Assembly (NCBI RefSeq): GCF_017310035.1
Contig: NZ_CP022296.1
Span: 186,001 to 250,000 of the forward strand
Reading direction: 5' to 3'
Origin: Nocardioides sp. S5
GTDB lineage: Bacteria; Actinomycetota; Actinomycetes; Propionibacteriales; Nocardioidaceae
Length of the DNA stretch: 64,000 nucleotides
Under the pieces are notes generated by a model, which had not been told where the DNA came from, ran no database searches, and saw only the letters and a list, made by a program, of their open reading frames with translations. The position numbers and the translations under genes were made by a program. Shown here one piece after another: positions 44,997 to 55,383 of this stretch (positions within the stretch are counted from its first letter, which is position 1; every line of letters starts with the position of its first letter).

Positions 44997-46430
44997 ATGA
45001 TCGAGGAGCTGGAAGCAGAGGCCGAGGCCGGGGCAGACGCCCTTGGCCCCGCAGCCCTGCTCGCCTCCATCAAGGCTTCTCGGTCGATCGAGAACACCGA
45101 AGCCGCCCGGCAGCTCGACCTCGCTGCCCGGTGGGCCGACCTCCACCCACCTGAGTCCATCCACTCCGCCGCTTCGTTCACCGTGCCGGGGTGTGAGCAC
45201 GAGGAGCCCATTGCCGGACCTGGGGCGCCGCTGGTCGCGGAGTTCTGCGTCGCCGAGCTCGGCACCGTCCTGGGCATCACCTCGGTGTCGGCGAAGAAGC
45301 TGATCGGGCACGCCCTCGAGCTCCGCCACCGCCTCCCCCGACTGTGGGCACAGGTCCACGCCGGATCGGTCCCCGCCTGGCGGGCCCGGGCCGTTGCGGA
45401 GGTGACGATCCACGCGACTCCCGCGCTCACCGTGGAGGCGGCGCGGTTCGTCGACGCGCAGGTCGCCGCGGTCGCCGGTCGGATCGGACCTGCGCAGCTG
45501 GATCGCCTCGTGGCCGAGACGATCAAGCGGTTCGACCTCGCAGGCGTGGACCCGGCCGCGGATCCGGAGGACGGGTACCTCCATGTCGACCCGCGCCACG
45601 TCACGATCCACGACGAGGACGTGCACTTCGCCGGCACCGTGCGGCTCGAGGCAGAGATCGACCTCGCCGACGGACTCGACCTCCACCAGGCCCTCGCCCA
45701 CGGGGCGGCGACGCAGAAAGCCCTCGGCTCCCAGGAGTCGTTGGATGCCCGCAGGGCCAAGGCACTCGGCGACCTCGCCCGGACGCAGACCGCGCTCGAC
45801 CTCCACGAGGTTGCTGGTGGTCGAGTAGCCGGTGAGGAACGAGCCGGCGTATCGAGACCAGACCTCCCCGCGGCACGCGAGGTCGTCCTCCACGCCCACT
45901 TCGACGCCACCATGGCCGGCGACGCCACGGTCTTCGAGCGGATCGGGCGGCTGGAGGAGGGCCAGCGGCTGCTGCTGCTCGAGCAGCTGAAGTCGTGGTG
46001 TGGCGACTCGCGTACGAAAGTCACGGTCAAGCCCGTCATCGACCTCAACCAGGAGAAGTACTCGCCCGGTTACGACATCCCGGACCGGATCCGTGAGCGC
46101 GTGGTCCTCCGCGATCGCACGTGCGTGTTCCCGTTCTGCTCCCGCCCTGCACGGGGGTGCGACGTCGACCACGTCACCGAGTACGACCATGACGCCGACG
46201 CGGAAGGCAGACCCCAGCCGGGCCCGACGTGGACCGAGAACCTGGGCGCCTTGTGCCGGTTCCACCACCGGGTCAAGACCCACACCGCCTGGCGCTACGA
46301 CATGGTCGCGCCCGGGGTGTTCGAGTGGACGAGTCCGCACGGGCACCGCTACCGGCGAGATTCGACTGGCACCACCGCACTCGACCCGCCCGACCCGAAA
46401 CCGCCCCGGATCCCGTCACCTCGAAGATGA
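44997..46430 (+). CDS. DUF222 / HNH endonuclease-domain protein (13E12 family)
   Basis: 477 aa from ATG 44997; the frame extends upstream through the repeat array but the family starts near here. The N-terminal DUF222 region covers most of the first 300 residues (VSAKKLIGHALELRHRLPRL, AVAEVTIHATPALTVEAARF). The C-terminal HNH motif includes RTCVFPFCSRPARGCDVDHV (zinc Cys plus catalytic DxDH), TWTENLGALCRFHHRVKTH. Such multicopy genes are common in actinobacteria; the role is unknown, possibly mobile or DNA processing. Residues about 274-288 (GGRVAGEERAGVSRP) are encoded by an inserted REP-like repeat that keeps the frame open. Confidence 0.85.
   Translation: MIEELEAEAEAGADALGPAALLASIKASRSIENTEAARQLDLAARWADLHPPESIHSAASFTVPGCEHEEPIAGPGAPLVAEFCVAELGTVLGITSVSAKKLIGHALELRHRLPRLWAQVHAGSVPAWRARAVAEVTIHATPALTVEAARFVDAQVAAVAGRIGPAQLDRLVAETIKRFDLAGVDPAADPEDGYLHVDPRHVTIHDEDVHFAGTVRLEAEIDLADGLDLHQALAHGAATQKALGSQESLDARRAKALGDLARTQTALDLHEVAGGRVAGEERAGVSRPDLPAAREVVLHAHFDATMAGDATVFERIGRLEEGQRLLLLEQLKSWCGDSRTKVTVKPVIDLNQEKYSPGYDIPDRIRERVVLRDRTCVFPFCSRPARGCDVDHVTEYDHDADAEGRPQPGPTWTENLGALCRFHHRVKTHTAWRYDMVAPGVFEWTSPHGHRYRRDSTGTTALDPPDPKPPRIPSPRR
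45815..45860. repeat. REP-like repeat inside the HNH gene
   Basis: 46-bp unit beginning TGGTGGTCGAGTAGCCGG and ending CGTATCGAGACCA, matching the unit at 44912-44959. It lies in frame in the DUF222-HNH coding region. Confidence 0.75.
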
Positions 46431-46650
46431 CCCCGCCCCACACCCCGCCGGCCACGAGCTGACGGGGCCGCGGGCGCGTCTGCAGAACAAGAACGCTCCC
46501 GTCGCTTTGCAGCAGCGGAGGTAGGGGTGGAGCTGCCTGCGGTGTGGGTTCAGGCGGTCCAAGATGCAACCAGCGGCGTCGTGAGAGCGTCGGACAGCCA
46601 TGCCGCCGAACCTGCACCTTCCTTCGGTCTTCAGCGGGCGCCCACCCGCC

Positions 46651-47283
46651 ATGGGTCGGATCAGGCCAGTCGGTGCGTTCCTCGGCTCTGCATCGGCAGC
46701 CGTGGTTCTCATGGGGTGCGGAGTGCAGTGGTCGGGAACGTCGACCGCCGACAAGCCAGAGGTACGGCCCTTCGAACTGGCCGACGCCGCCAACCGGCCC
46801 TGCCCTGACGAGTTGCCCACGGGTGACGACCCGTCAGGACACGGGTTCGGTGTCCAGGAGGTCGCTGACGACCACCCGAGCCTCTTGAGCCCGAACGAGG
46901 CGTGGGTGTGCCAGTACGACCCCTTCGACGCCGCCACCACGACGAGTGGCGGGGCCGTGTACGAGTGGCGACGATCCGATCAGCCCACGCCCGTCGACTC
47001 TGCTGACCTTCCTCACTTGCGAGATGCACTGGGCGGACTGCACCCCGCTGACCGCAGCGAGGGATGCAACGCTGACTTGGGGCCGCGCTGGCTGGTGGTC
47101 TACAACCACGGTGGCGACCTCACCGGACTGGTCGTGGACGACTACGGCTGCCGCGACGTTCGCCTCACTGACAACCCCCACACGACGCCACCTGGAGCGG
47201 ACGACCAGGAGGGGGCGGTCGGCGGGATCCTGGACGGTGGGGAAGCAATCCTCGACATCCTTGGTCTCAGCCGTCAGGGCTGA
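46651..47283 (+). CDS. Putative lipoprotein of unknown function
   Basis: 210 aa from ATG 46651 (MGRIRPVGAFLGSASAAVVL), giving a signal peptide with lipobox LMGC; a longer frame from 46600 would bury it. The mature part has four further Cys (RPCPDEL, EAWVCQYD, SEGCNADLG, DYGCRDV), probably disulfides, and a C-terminal acidic/Gly tail. No family recognised. Convergent with the small ORF at 47291. Confidence 0.7.
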   Translation: MGRIRPVGAFLGSASAAVVLMGCGVQWSGTSTADKPEVRPFELADAANRPCPDELPTGDDPSGHGFGVQEVADDHPSLLSPNEAWVCQYDPFDAATTTSGGAVYEWRRSDQPTPVDSADLPHLRDALGGLHPADRSEGCNADLGPRWLVVYNHGGDLTGLVVDDYGCRDVRLTDNPHTTPPGADDQEGAVGGILDGGEAILDILGLSRQG

Positions 47284-47290
47284 GCGCTCC

Positions 47291-47428
47291 TCACCGCTGC
47301 GCGGTCCACGAGCCGAGGCCGCGGTACGGGGAGTCGACGTAGAGCTCGTCCCGGCTCCTCCTGCCCTTGATCGTCGTCCCGCACGCGATGACACCGATCT
47401 TGTTCGCGCGGTTGGTGCTGTCGGCCAT
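47291..47428 (-). CDS. Small protein candidate, 45 aa
   Basis: ATG 47428 to TGA 47291: MADSTNRANKIGVIACGTTI, KGRRSRDELYVDSPYRGLGS, WTAQR. Almost every codon ends in G or C (all but one or two), matching the strong coding bias of the genome. Ribosome site weak (GCGGG). It follows the hupB terminator region in the same direction. Could be a genuine short gene or the surviving end of a longer one. No function assigned. Confidence 0.4.
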   Translation of the reverse strand: MADSTNRANKIGVIACGTTIKGRRSRDELYVDSPYRGLGSWTAQR

Positions 47429-47454
47429 CGGCCCGCACGGTTGTCATCACGCAC

Positions 47455-47487
47455 CTCGGCCCCGTGAGGAGTCCTCACGGGGCCGAG
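47455..47487 (-). terminator. hupB terminator hairpin
   Basis: Perfect 16-bp inverted repeat CTCGGCCCCGTGAGGA / TCCTCACGGGGCCGAG with one central base, 16 nt past the HU stop. Confidence 0.8.
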
Positions 47488-47502
47488 TGGTGGTGCCTCA
47501 GG

Positions 47503-47778
47503 TCAGCCGTTGACGGCGTTCTTGAACGCAGCAGCCGGCTTGAAGGCGGGCGCCTTGCTGGCGGCGATCTCCATCGTCTCGCCGGTCTGCGGGTTGCGGC
47601 CCGTGCGCGCCGAGCGCTCACGGGACTCGAACGTCCCGAAGCCCGGCACGGTCACCTTGTCGCCACCGGCGACAGCGGTGGTGATGGAGGTGATGACGGC
47701 CTCGAGTGCCTTGTCGGCCTGGGCGTTGGTCAGCTCGGCGTGCGAGGCGATGGCGTCACGCAGTTCGGTCTTGTTCAC
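47503..47778 (-). CDS. hupB: HU-type DNA-binding protein
   Basis: 91 aa from GTG 47778 (NKTELRDAIASHAELTNAQA) with AGGAG upstream. The bacterial HU signature GFGTFESRERSARTGRNPQT lies near residues 46-65, with the DNA-inserting Pro in the beta-arm (RNPQTG), then ASKAPAFKPAAAFKNAVNG. Nucleoid-associated protein that bends DNA. It lacks the long Lys/Ala-rich C-terminal tail of mycobacterial HupB, so it is the short, HU-like form. Confidence 0.93.
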   Translation of the reverse strand: MNKTELRDAIASHAELTNAQADKALEAVITSITTAVAGGDKVTVPGFGTFESRERSARTGRNPQTGETMEIAASKAPAFKPAAAFKNAVNG

Positions 47779-47990
47779 GTTGAGCTCCTGCTCGTCGATG
47801 TCGGTCAGCGGCCATTCAACCGTGCTCGTCGCCCGCGGTCGCGCCCGCCTGACCCCGAAGGGTGAGCAGACGTGTGACGCGCGCCACCTGAGATGCCGGT
47901 GACAGCGGCCTGCGTTTCGGTACGTTGTGCCCCGGCCCGCACGCCGCTCTGGTCCCGACCAGGTCCGGAGCCCCCACCCAGGAGGCAGCA

Positions 47991-49520
47991 GTGCGCATCG
48001 GCATCCCACGTGAGTCACGACCCGGCGAGACCCTCGTCGCCGCGACGGCGAAGACGGCGTCACAGCTGGTGTCGCTGGGCTACGACGTCGTGGTCGAGCA
48101 GGGCGCAGGCACTGCGGCCGACCAGCCGGACGCGGCGTACGCCGACGCGGACATCCTCGTCGGCACGGGCGAGGAGGTCTGGTCGAGCGACGTCGTCGTG
48201 AAGGTCAACGCCCCCACCGACGAGGAGATCGGTCGACTGCGCCGCGGCGCGACGGTGATCGCACTGATGGCGCCGGCCCGCAGCCCCGAGCTCGTCGAGC
48301 GGCTGTCCGCCGCAGGCGTGACCGCGCTCGCGATGGACGCGGTGCCGCGCATCTCCCGGGCGCAGTCGATGGACGTGCTGTCCTCGATGGCCAACGTCGC
48401 GGGCTACCGCGCGGTGATCGAGGCGGCCCACGAGTTCGGCCGGCTCTTCACCGGCCAGGTCACCGCGGCCGGCAAGGTCCCGCCGGCGCGCGTCTTCGTC
48501 GTCGGCGCCGGTGTCGCGGGGCTCGCCGCCATCGGTGCCGCGGGTTCGCTGGGCGCGATCGTGCGCGCGTTCGACGTACGCCCCGAGGTGGCCGAGCAGG
48601 TCCGGTCGATGGGCGCGGAGTTCGTCACTGTCGACATGGAGCAGGAGGTCTCCTCCGACGGCTACGCCAAGGAGATGACCGCCGAGCAGGAGACCGCCAC
48701 CGCGGCGATGTACGACGAGGAGGCGCGCGCCGCCGACATCGTCATCACCACCGCGCTGATCCCCGGCCGCCCCGCCCCGCAGTTGATCAGCGCCGAGACG
48801 GTCGCGGCCATGAAGCCCGGCTCGGTGGTCGTGGACATGGCGGCCGCCAACGGCGGCAACGTCGACGCCACGGTCAAGGACGAGCGCGTGGTCACCGCCA
48901 ACGGCGTGACCGTCCTGGGCTACACCGATCTCGCCGGTCGTCTCGCGGCGCAGACCAGCCAGCTCTACGGCACCAACATCGTCAACCTCCTCAAGCTGCT
49001 CACCCCTGCCAAGGACGGCGTCCTCACCCTCGACATGGACGACGTGGTCCAGCGCGGCATCACCGTCACCCGTGACGGCACCACGATGTGGCCACCGCCC
49101 CCGGTCCAGGTCTCCGCAGCCCCGGCCGAAGCGACGAAGGTGATGCCGGTCGAGAAGGCGCCTCCGAAGCCGGTCGACCAGAGGCGGAAGTGGTACGCCG
49201 CAGGGCTCGGCGCCGCGGTCTTCGCGGTGGTGGCCTCGCTCGCGCCGGGCAGCTTCCTCGGCCACTTCACGGTCTTCGCACTCGCAGTCGTCGTCGGCTA
49301 CTACGTCATCTCGAACGTCTCGCACGCCCTGCACACGCCGCTCATGGCGGAGACGAACGCCATCTCCGGGATCATCCTGGTCGGCGGGATCCTCCAGGTC
49401 GGCAGCGACAACCTCGTCGTGATGCTGCTCGCGCTCGTCGCGGTCTTCGTGGCGAGCATCAACATCTTCGGAGGCTTCCTCGTGACGCTGCGCATGCTCG
49501 AGATGTTCAGGAAGGACTGA
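47991..49520 (+). CDS. pntA: Proton-translocating NAD(P) transhydrogenase, alpha subunit
   Basis: 509 aa from GTG 47991 with AGGAGG upstream; equal in length to E. coli PntA. NAD(H)-binding domain [41 protein letters not shown] (Rossmann), [15 protein letters not shown]. The C-terminal membrane part has four helices (residues about 405-500; [40 protein letters not shown]). With PntB it couples proton re-entry to NADPH formation. The next gene begins 1 nt after its stop. Confidence 0.95.
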   Translation: MRIGIPRESRPGETLVAATAKTASQLVSLGYDVVVEQGAGTAADQPDAAYADADILVGTGEEVWSSDVVVKVNAPTDEEIGRLRRGATVIALMAPARSPELVERLSAAGVTALAMDAVPRISRAQSMDVLSSMANVAGYRAVIEAAHEFGRLFTGQVTAAGKVPPARVFVVGAGVAGLAAIGAAGSLGAIVRAFDVRPEVAEQVRSMGAEFVTVDMEQEVSSDGYAKEMTAEQETATAAMYDEEARAADIVITTALIPGRPAPQLISAETVAAMKPGSVVVDMAAANGGNVDATVKDERVVTANGVTVLGYTDLAGRLAAQTSQLYGTNIVNLLKLLTPAKDGVLTLDMDDVVQRGITVTRDGTTMWPPPPVQVSAAPAEATKVMPVEKAPPKPVDQRRKWYAAGLGAAVFAVVASLAPGSFLGHFTVFALAVVVGYYVISNVSHALHTPLMAETNAISGIILVGGILQVGSDNLVVMLLALVAVFVASINIFGGFLVTLRMLEMFRKD

Positions 49521-49521
49521 C

Positions 49522-50961
<1,440 letters not shown>

Positions 50962-50967
50962 GGGCGC

Positions 50968-51879
50968 TCAGCCCTTCGTGCCGCCCGCGGTCAGCCCGGC
51001 CACGAGGTGGCGCTGGGCGAAGAAGAACACGATCGCGGCCGGCACCGTGATGAGCACCGCGCCCGCGGTCAGCAGCTCCCACCGGGGGCTGAACTGCGGG
51101 ACGAACTGCTGCAGCCCGGCGCCGAGCGTGTAGTGGTCGCTGCCCTGCATGAAGGCGATGGCGTACGCCACCTCGCCCCACGCGGTGAGGAACGTGTAGA
51201 ACGCTGTCACCGCCAGGCCCGGACGGGCCAGCGGCAGGATGATCCGCCAGAAGGTGCTGAAGGGGCCGAGCCCGTCCAGCGCGGCGGCCTCGTCGAGCTC
51301 GCGCGGAATGGTGTCGAAGTAGCCGCGCAGCATCCACGCGCAGAACGGCACGGCCACCGTGCAGTAGGCGATGATCAGCGACAGCTTGGTGTCGATCAGC
51401 CCGAGGTTGGCCATGATCGTGTAGATCGGCACGATCAGGATCGCCACCGGGAACATCTGGGTGAGCAGGAAGACCCACATCAGGCCGCGCTTGCCGGGGA
51501 AGTTGAAGCGGCTCAGCGCGTAGCCCGCGGTCGCCGACATCGCGATGCCGATGACCATCGTGAAGGCTGCCACGACCACCGAGTTGGCGAACCAGGTCGG
51601 GAAGTCGGTCTCGGTCAGCAGGCGTCGGTAGTTGTCGAGGGTCGGGCTGGAGAAGAGCTCGACCTCCGTGCGGCGGATCTCGCTGGCGGGCTTGATCGAG
51701 CTCAGCACGACCCACAGGATCGGGAAGAGCGCGATGAAGGTCGCGACGACGAGCGTGCCGTGCAGCGCGACGCTGGCGCCGACCGAGCGGTCACGGCGGC
51801 GGCGCGGGAGCGGCGTACGCGTCCCGGCGACGGTCTCGACGGGGTCGGCGGCCACGGCGGCCGGGGGCATCGTGGTCAT
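50968..51879 (-). CDS. Sugar ABC transporter permease (MalG type)
   Basis: 303 aa from ATG 51879, whose last-read base overlaps the MalF stop (TGATG). Six predicted helices and the permease EAA loop ELDEAAALDGLGPFSTFWRI, ILPLARPG, which docks the ATPase. An N-terminal Arg-rich cytoplasmic stretch (PLPRRRRDRS). Inner-membrane half of a carbohydrate importer with MalF and MalE-type partners. No ATP-binding subunit gene is present, as for many actinobacterial sugar importers that share a common ATPase. Confidence 0.9.
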   Translation of the reverse strand: MTTMPPAAVAADPVETVAGTRTPLPRRRRDRSVGASVALHGTLVVATFIALFPILWVVLSSIKPASEIRRTEVELFSSPTLDNYRRLLTETDFPTWFANSVVVAAFTMVIGIAMSATAGYALSRFNFPGKRGLMWVFLLTQMFPVAILIVPIYTIMANLGLIDTKLSLIIAYCTVAVPFCAWMLRGYFDTIPRELDEAAALDGLGPFSTFWRIILPLARPGLAVTAFYTFLTAWGEVAYAIAFMQGSDHYTLGAGLQQFVPQFSPRWELLTAGAVLITVPAAIVFFFAQRHLVAGLTAGGTKG

Positions 51880-52826
51880 CAGAACACCTCTCCCTGCTTG
51901 GCCAGCATGCGCTTGTAGGCGCTGGCGTAGACGACGAGGATCGACAGGATCAGCACGCCGTAGGTGGCCGCGAGCGAGTAGTCGCGGATGCCCTCGAAGG
52001 CCGCCCGGTAGGCGCCGGTCACCAGGATCTCGGTCGAGCCGGCCGGCTGCCCGCGGGTGACGAAGTAGATGATCGGGAACATGTTGAAGGTCCAGATGGT
52101 GCCGAGCAGGATCACCGTGGACGACACCGGGCGCAGGCCCGGGAGCGTGATGTTGACGAAGCGCTGCCACGGGGTGGCACCGTCGATCTCGGCCGCCTCG
52201 TAGAGGTCGCCGTTGATCGACTGGAGGCCGCCGAGCAGGGCGACCATCATGAACGGCACGCCGAGCCAGACGTTGGCCACGATCGCGGTGAACAGCGAGG
52301 TCCAACGCTGCTCGAACCACGACACCGGGTCGATGCCGACAGCGCGCAGCACGCCGTTGATGATGCCGAAGCGCTCGTCGAAGATGAAGCGCCAGGCGAA
52401 GGCCGCGACGAAGGACGGCACCGCCCACGGCAGGATCAGCGCGACGCGGTAGAAGCCGCGGAAGCGGAAGTTGCGGTTGAGGATGACCGCCAGCCCCAGG
52501 CCGATGCCGTAGTGCAGCGCGACGCACGCCACCGTCCACACCAGGGTGTTGGTGAGCTGGAGCCAGAAGCTGCCCTGCGCGCCGGTGAGGATGTCGACGT
52601 AGTTGTCGAGACCGACGAACCTCGCGGCGTCGGGGTTCGGCTCGCAGGTCTCCGCGCCGCCGAGGATCTTCGTGCAGATCTCCTCGCGCTGGTTGGACTC
52701 GTTGAGGTCGGTGAACGACTGCCACACACCCTGCACGAGGGGGTAGAAGACCAGGACGCCGAGCACCACCACGGTGGGCAGCACCATGGCCCACGCGTAC
52801 CAGTGCTTGTCGAAGCTCTTGCGCAA
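51879..52826 (-). CDS. Sugar ABC transporter permease (MalF type)
   Basis: 315 aa from a TTG start at 52826 (MRKSFDKHWYAWAMVLP), with GGAG upstream; no better ATG/GTG in place. Six helices, a periplasmic loop with two Cys (REEICTKILGGAETCEPNP), possibly a disulfide, and the EAA loop YEAAEIDGATPWQRFVNITL. Pairs with MalG. Confidence 0.9.
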   Translation of the reverse strand: MRKSFDKHWYAWAMVLPTVVVLGVLVFYPLVQGVWQSFTDLNESNQREEICTKILGGAETCEPNPDAARFVGLDNYVDILTGAQGSFWLQLTNTLVWTVACVALHYGIGLGLAVILNRNFRFRGFYRVALILPWAVPSFVAAFAWRFIFDERFGIINGVLRAVGIDPVSWFEQRWTSLFTAIVANVWLGVPFMMVALLGGLQSINGDLYEAAEIDGATPWQRFVNITLPGLRPVSSTVILLGTIWTFNMFPIIYFVTRGQPAGSTEILVTGAYRAAFEGIRDYSLAATYGVLILSILVVYASAYKRMLAKQGEVF

Positions 52827-52915
52827 CTGACTGTCTCCGTCGTCGAGAGGTCGGGCTGGGTCGAGCGGCCGGACCCGGGGACTCCGGGGCCGGCCGCTCG
52901 GGGCTCAGCGGGGTG

Positions 52916-54217
52916 TCACCGGAGCGAGTAGTCCGGGACCACGTCGCTCTTGTAGGTGTCGGCGGCCTTGTCCAGCGCGCCCTGGGCGGGCTTGCCCTGG
53001 ACGAGCACCTCGGTCGCCATCGTGTCGAGCGCGGCGAAGAACTGACCGCCCTCGGGGATCCACGGACGCGGCTGCGCGACCTCCATCGCGTCGGCCCACA
53101 GGGCCACCCGCTCGTTGGTCACCATGTCGTAGGAGTCGGCGTTGCCGGGCAGCAGACCGAGCTCGTCGGCGATGAAGGCCTCAGACTCGGCGGAGCTCAT
53201 GAAGGCGATGAAGGCCGCGGCGGCCTCGGCCTTCTCGTCGTCCATGCCGGAGTAGACGACGTAGTTGTGGCCGCCCACCGGGGCGCCCTGGCCGGCGCTG
53301 CCGGCGGGGACGGGCGCGACCCCGAGGTTCTCGATGCCGCCGAAGTTCGGGTCGTCGCTGACGCCGGCGACCTCCCACGGGCCGTTGATGATCATCGCGA
53401 CCTTCTGCTCCTTGAACAGGGTCATCATCGTGCCGTAGGGGTCGTTGGCGGTGGGCTTCACGGCCGTGCCGTCCTCGACCATGCTGGCCGCGACCTCGAT
53501 GCCGGCTGCGGCCTCGGGGCTGTTGACGGTGATCTCCTGCGCCTCGCTGTCGACGAGGTCGGCGCCCTCGCCGTAGAGGAACGGCAGGAGGAAGTAGCCG
53601 CCGGAGTTGAGGTAGATGCCGTCGACCTTGGCCTGGCTCTTGAGGGCCTTGGCCGCCTCGCGGACCTCGTCCCACGTGGTCGGCGGGGCCTCGGGGTCGA
53701 GGCCGGCCTCCTCGAAGAGGGCCTTGTTGTACATCAGCCCGAGGGTGTCGGTGACCTGCGGGACGCCGTACGTCTTGTCCTCGTAGACGTTGCTCGAGAG
53801 CGGGGTCTCCAGGAAGTTGTTCTCCAGCGCGGCGGTGCCGTCGAGGGCGTAGAGGTAGCCGAGCGAGGCGAACTCGGGGGTCCAGGCGACCTCCGCGCGC
53901 AGGATGTCCGGGGCACCGGAGCCGGACTCGGCCGCGGTCTTGAACTTGTTCTGCGTCTGGTCGAACGGCACGGTCTCGTGGTTGATCGTGACGTCGGGGT
54001 ACTCCTCGTTGAACTTCTTGATCAGCTCGTCGTAGGCGGGCGCCTCGTTGGTGGCGTCCGAGGTGTCCCACCAGGTCAGCTCGGCGCTGAGGTCGCCGGA
54101 GGCGCCCGCGTCGTCGCTGCTGGTGTCGGAGTCCCCGCCGTCGCTGCCGCACGCTGCGAGCGTGAGGGCGAGGGCGGCGACGGCGATGCCGGTGGTGCCG
54201 GCGGTGGATCGACGCAT
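52916..54217 (-). CDS. Sugar ABC transporter substrate-binding lipoprotein (MalE type)
   Basis: 433 aa from ATG 54217. Lipobox LAAC (Cys23) after a hydrophobic core IAVAALALTLAACG, then an Asp/Ser linker and a bacterial extracellular solute-binding domain (ELTWWDTSDATNEAPAYDEL, YGVPQVTDTLGLMYNKALFE, MIINGPWEVAGV). Closest in pattern to maltose/alpha-glucoside binders; sugar not provable. Divergent from a LacI repressor with an operator between. First gene of the importer operon. Confidence 0.92.
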   Translation of the reverse strand: MRRSTAGTTGIAVAALALTLAACGSDGGDSDTSSDDAGASGDLSAELTWWDTSDATNEAPAYDELIKKFNEEYPDVTINHETVPFDQTQNKFKTAAESGSGAPDILRAEVAWTPEFASLGYLYALDGTAALENNFLETPLSSNVYEDKTYGVPQVTDTLGLMYNKALFEEAGLDPEAPPTTWDEVREAAKALKSQAKVDGIYLNSGGYFLLPFLYGEGADLVDSEAQEITVNSPEAAAGIEVAASMVEDGTAVKPTANDPYGTMMTLFKEQKVAMIINGPWEVAGVSDDPNFGGIENLGVAPVPAGSAGQGAPVGGHNYVVYSGMDDEKAEAAAAFIAFMSSAESEAFIADELGLLPGNADSYDMVTNERVALWADAMEVAQPRPWIPEGGQFFAALDTMATEVLVQGKPAQGALDKAADTYKSDVVPDYSLR

Positions 54218-54287
54218 CGATTTCTCCTGGTGAACGCGCGTCCGGACCGGACGCTGTGATGACGGTCACCGGAGGCTAGCAAGAACA

Positions 54288-54324
54288 TTCAGAATCTGAA
54301 AGACCTTGCAATGTGTGTGCAAGG
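54288..54324. promoter_or_regulatory. LacI-type operator and palindrome between importer and repressor genes
   Basis: CCTTGCA-ATGTGTG-TGCAAGG (54304-54324) is a 7-bp-arm inverted repeat resembling the CTTGCA-type sites of actinobacterial MalR repressors. A second perfect palindrome TTCAGAATCTGAA (54288-54300) lies just upstream. Both are in the 133-bp divergent region, so they can serve the importer and the repressor gene together. Confidence 0.65.
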
Positions 54325-54350
54325 GTCGCGCACGGTGCTTTCATTGCGCC

Positions 54351-55364
54351 ATGGCAACGCTGGCCCAGATCGCTGCGGAGGCCCGCGTGAGCGAGGCCAC
54401 CGTCAGCCGTGTGCTCAACTCCAAGCCGGGTGTCAGCGAGAGCACCCGACAGGCGGTGATCACCGCCCTCGACGTGCTCGGCTACGAGCGCCCCACCCAG
54501 CTGCGCCAGCGCAGCGCCGGGCTCGTCGGCCTGGTGGTGCCCGAGCTGGAGAACCCCATCTTCCCCGCCTTCGCGCAGGTCATCGAGGACGCCCTCGCCC
54601 GCCGACGTTTCACGCCCGTGCTCTGCACCCAGTCACCTGGCAGCCTGTCGGAGGACGAGTACGTCGAGTCGCTGCTCGACCACGGTGTCGCCGGGATCAT
54701 CTTCGTCTCCGGCAAGCACGCCGACACCCGCGCCGACCACGACCGCTACCGCGTCCTGCTCGAGCGCGGTCTGCCCGTCGTCTTCATCAACGGCTACGTC
54801 GACGGCATCGACGCGCCCTTCATCTCCGCCGACGACCGGGTCGCGATGGACATCGCCGTCGCCCACCTCTGCCACCTCGGCCACCGCAGGATCGGCCTGG
54901 CCATCGGCCCGGCGCGCTTCATGCCCTCGGCACGCAAGCACGAGGGCTTCGTCGCCGCGCTGCGCCGCCACCTCGGGCTCCCCGAGGCCGAGGCGCGCAG
55001 CTGGATCGCGGAGACGATCTTCTCCGTCGAGGGCGGCGCCGCGGCGACCACCCAGCTGCTCGAGCAGGGGGCGACCGCTGTCGTCTGCGGCTCGGACATG
55101 ATGGCCATCGGCGCGATCCGCGCGGCCCGCGCGCAAGGCCTCACGGTGCCCGGCGACGTCTCGGTGGTCGGCTTCGACGACTCGCCCCTCGTCGCCTTCC
55201 TCGACCCGCCGCTCACCACCGTGCGCCAGCCCGTCGCACCGATGGGTGGCACGGCCGTGGCCGCGCTCGCGGACGCCATCGGCGGCGACCCGGTGGCGTC
55301 GCGGGAGTACCTCTTCGCGCCCGAGCTCATCATGCGCAGCTCCACCGGGCCGGTGCCGGCCTGA
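54351..55364 (+). CDS. LacI-family repressor of the sugar importer (MalR-like)
   Basis: 337 aa from ATG 54351; a frame extension to 54306 runs through the operator and is unlikely. LacI HTH/hinge ATLAQIAAEARVSEATVSRV, LNSKPGVSESTRQAV, then the sugar-sensing domain GLVVPELENPIFPAFAQVIE, GVAGIIFVSGKHAD, VVCGSDMMAIGAIRAARAQG, VSVVGFDDSPLVAFLDPPLT. Divergent from the MalE-type gene with an inverted repeat between, so it very probably represses the importer until a sugar binds. Confidence 0.92.
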   Translation: MATLAQIAAEARVSEATVSRVLNSKPGVSESTRQAVITALDVLGYERPTQLRQRSAGLVGLVVPELENPIFPAFAQVIEDALARRRFTPVLCTQSPGSLSEDEYVESLLDHGVAGIIFVSGKHADTRADHDRYRVLLERGLPVVFINGYVDGIDAPFISADDRVAMDIAVAHLCHLGHRRIGLAIGPARFMPSARKHEGFVAALRRHLGLPEAEARSWIAETIFSVEGGAAATTQLLEQGATAVVCGSDMMAIGAIRAARAQGLTVPGDVSVVGFDDSPLVAFLDPPLTTVRQPVAPMGGTAVAALADAIGGDPVASREYLFAPELIMRSSTGPVPA

Positions 55365-55383
55365 CGGCGTACGGTCGCCGGCG

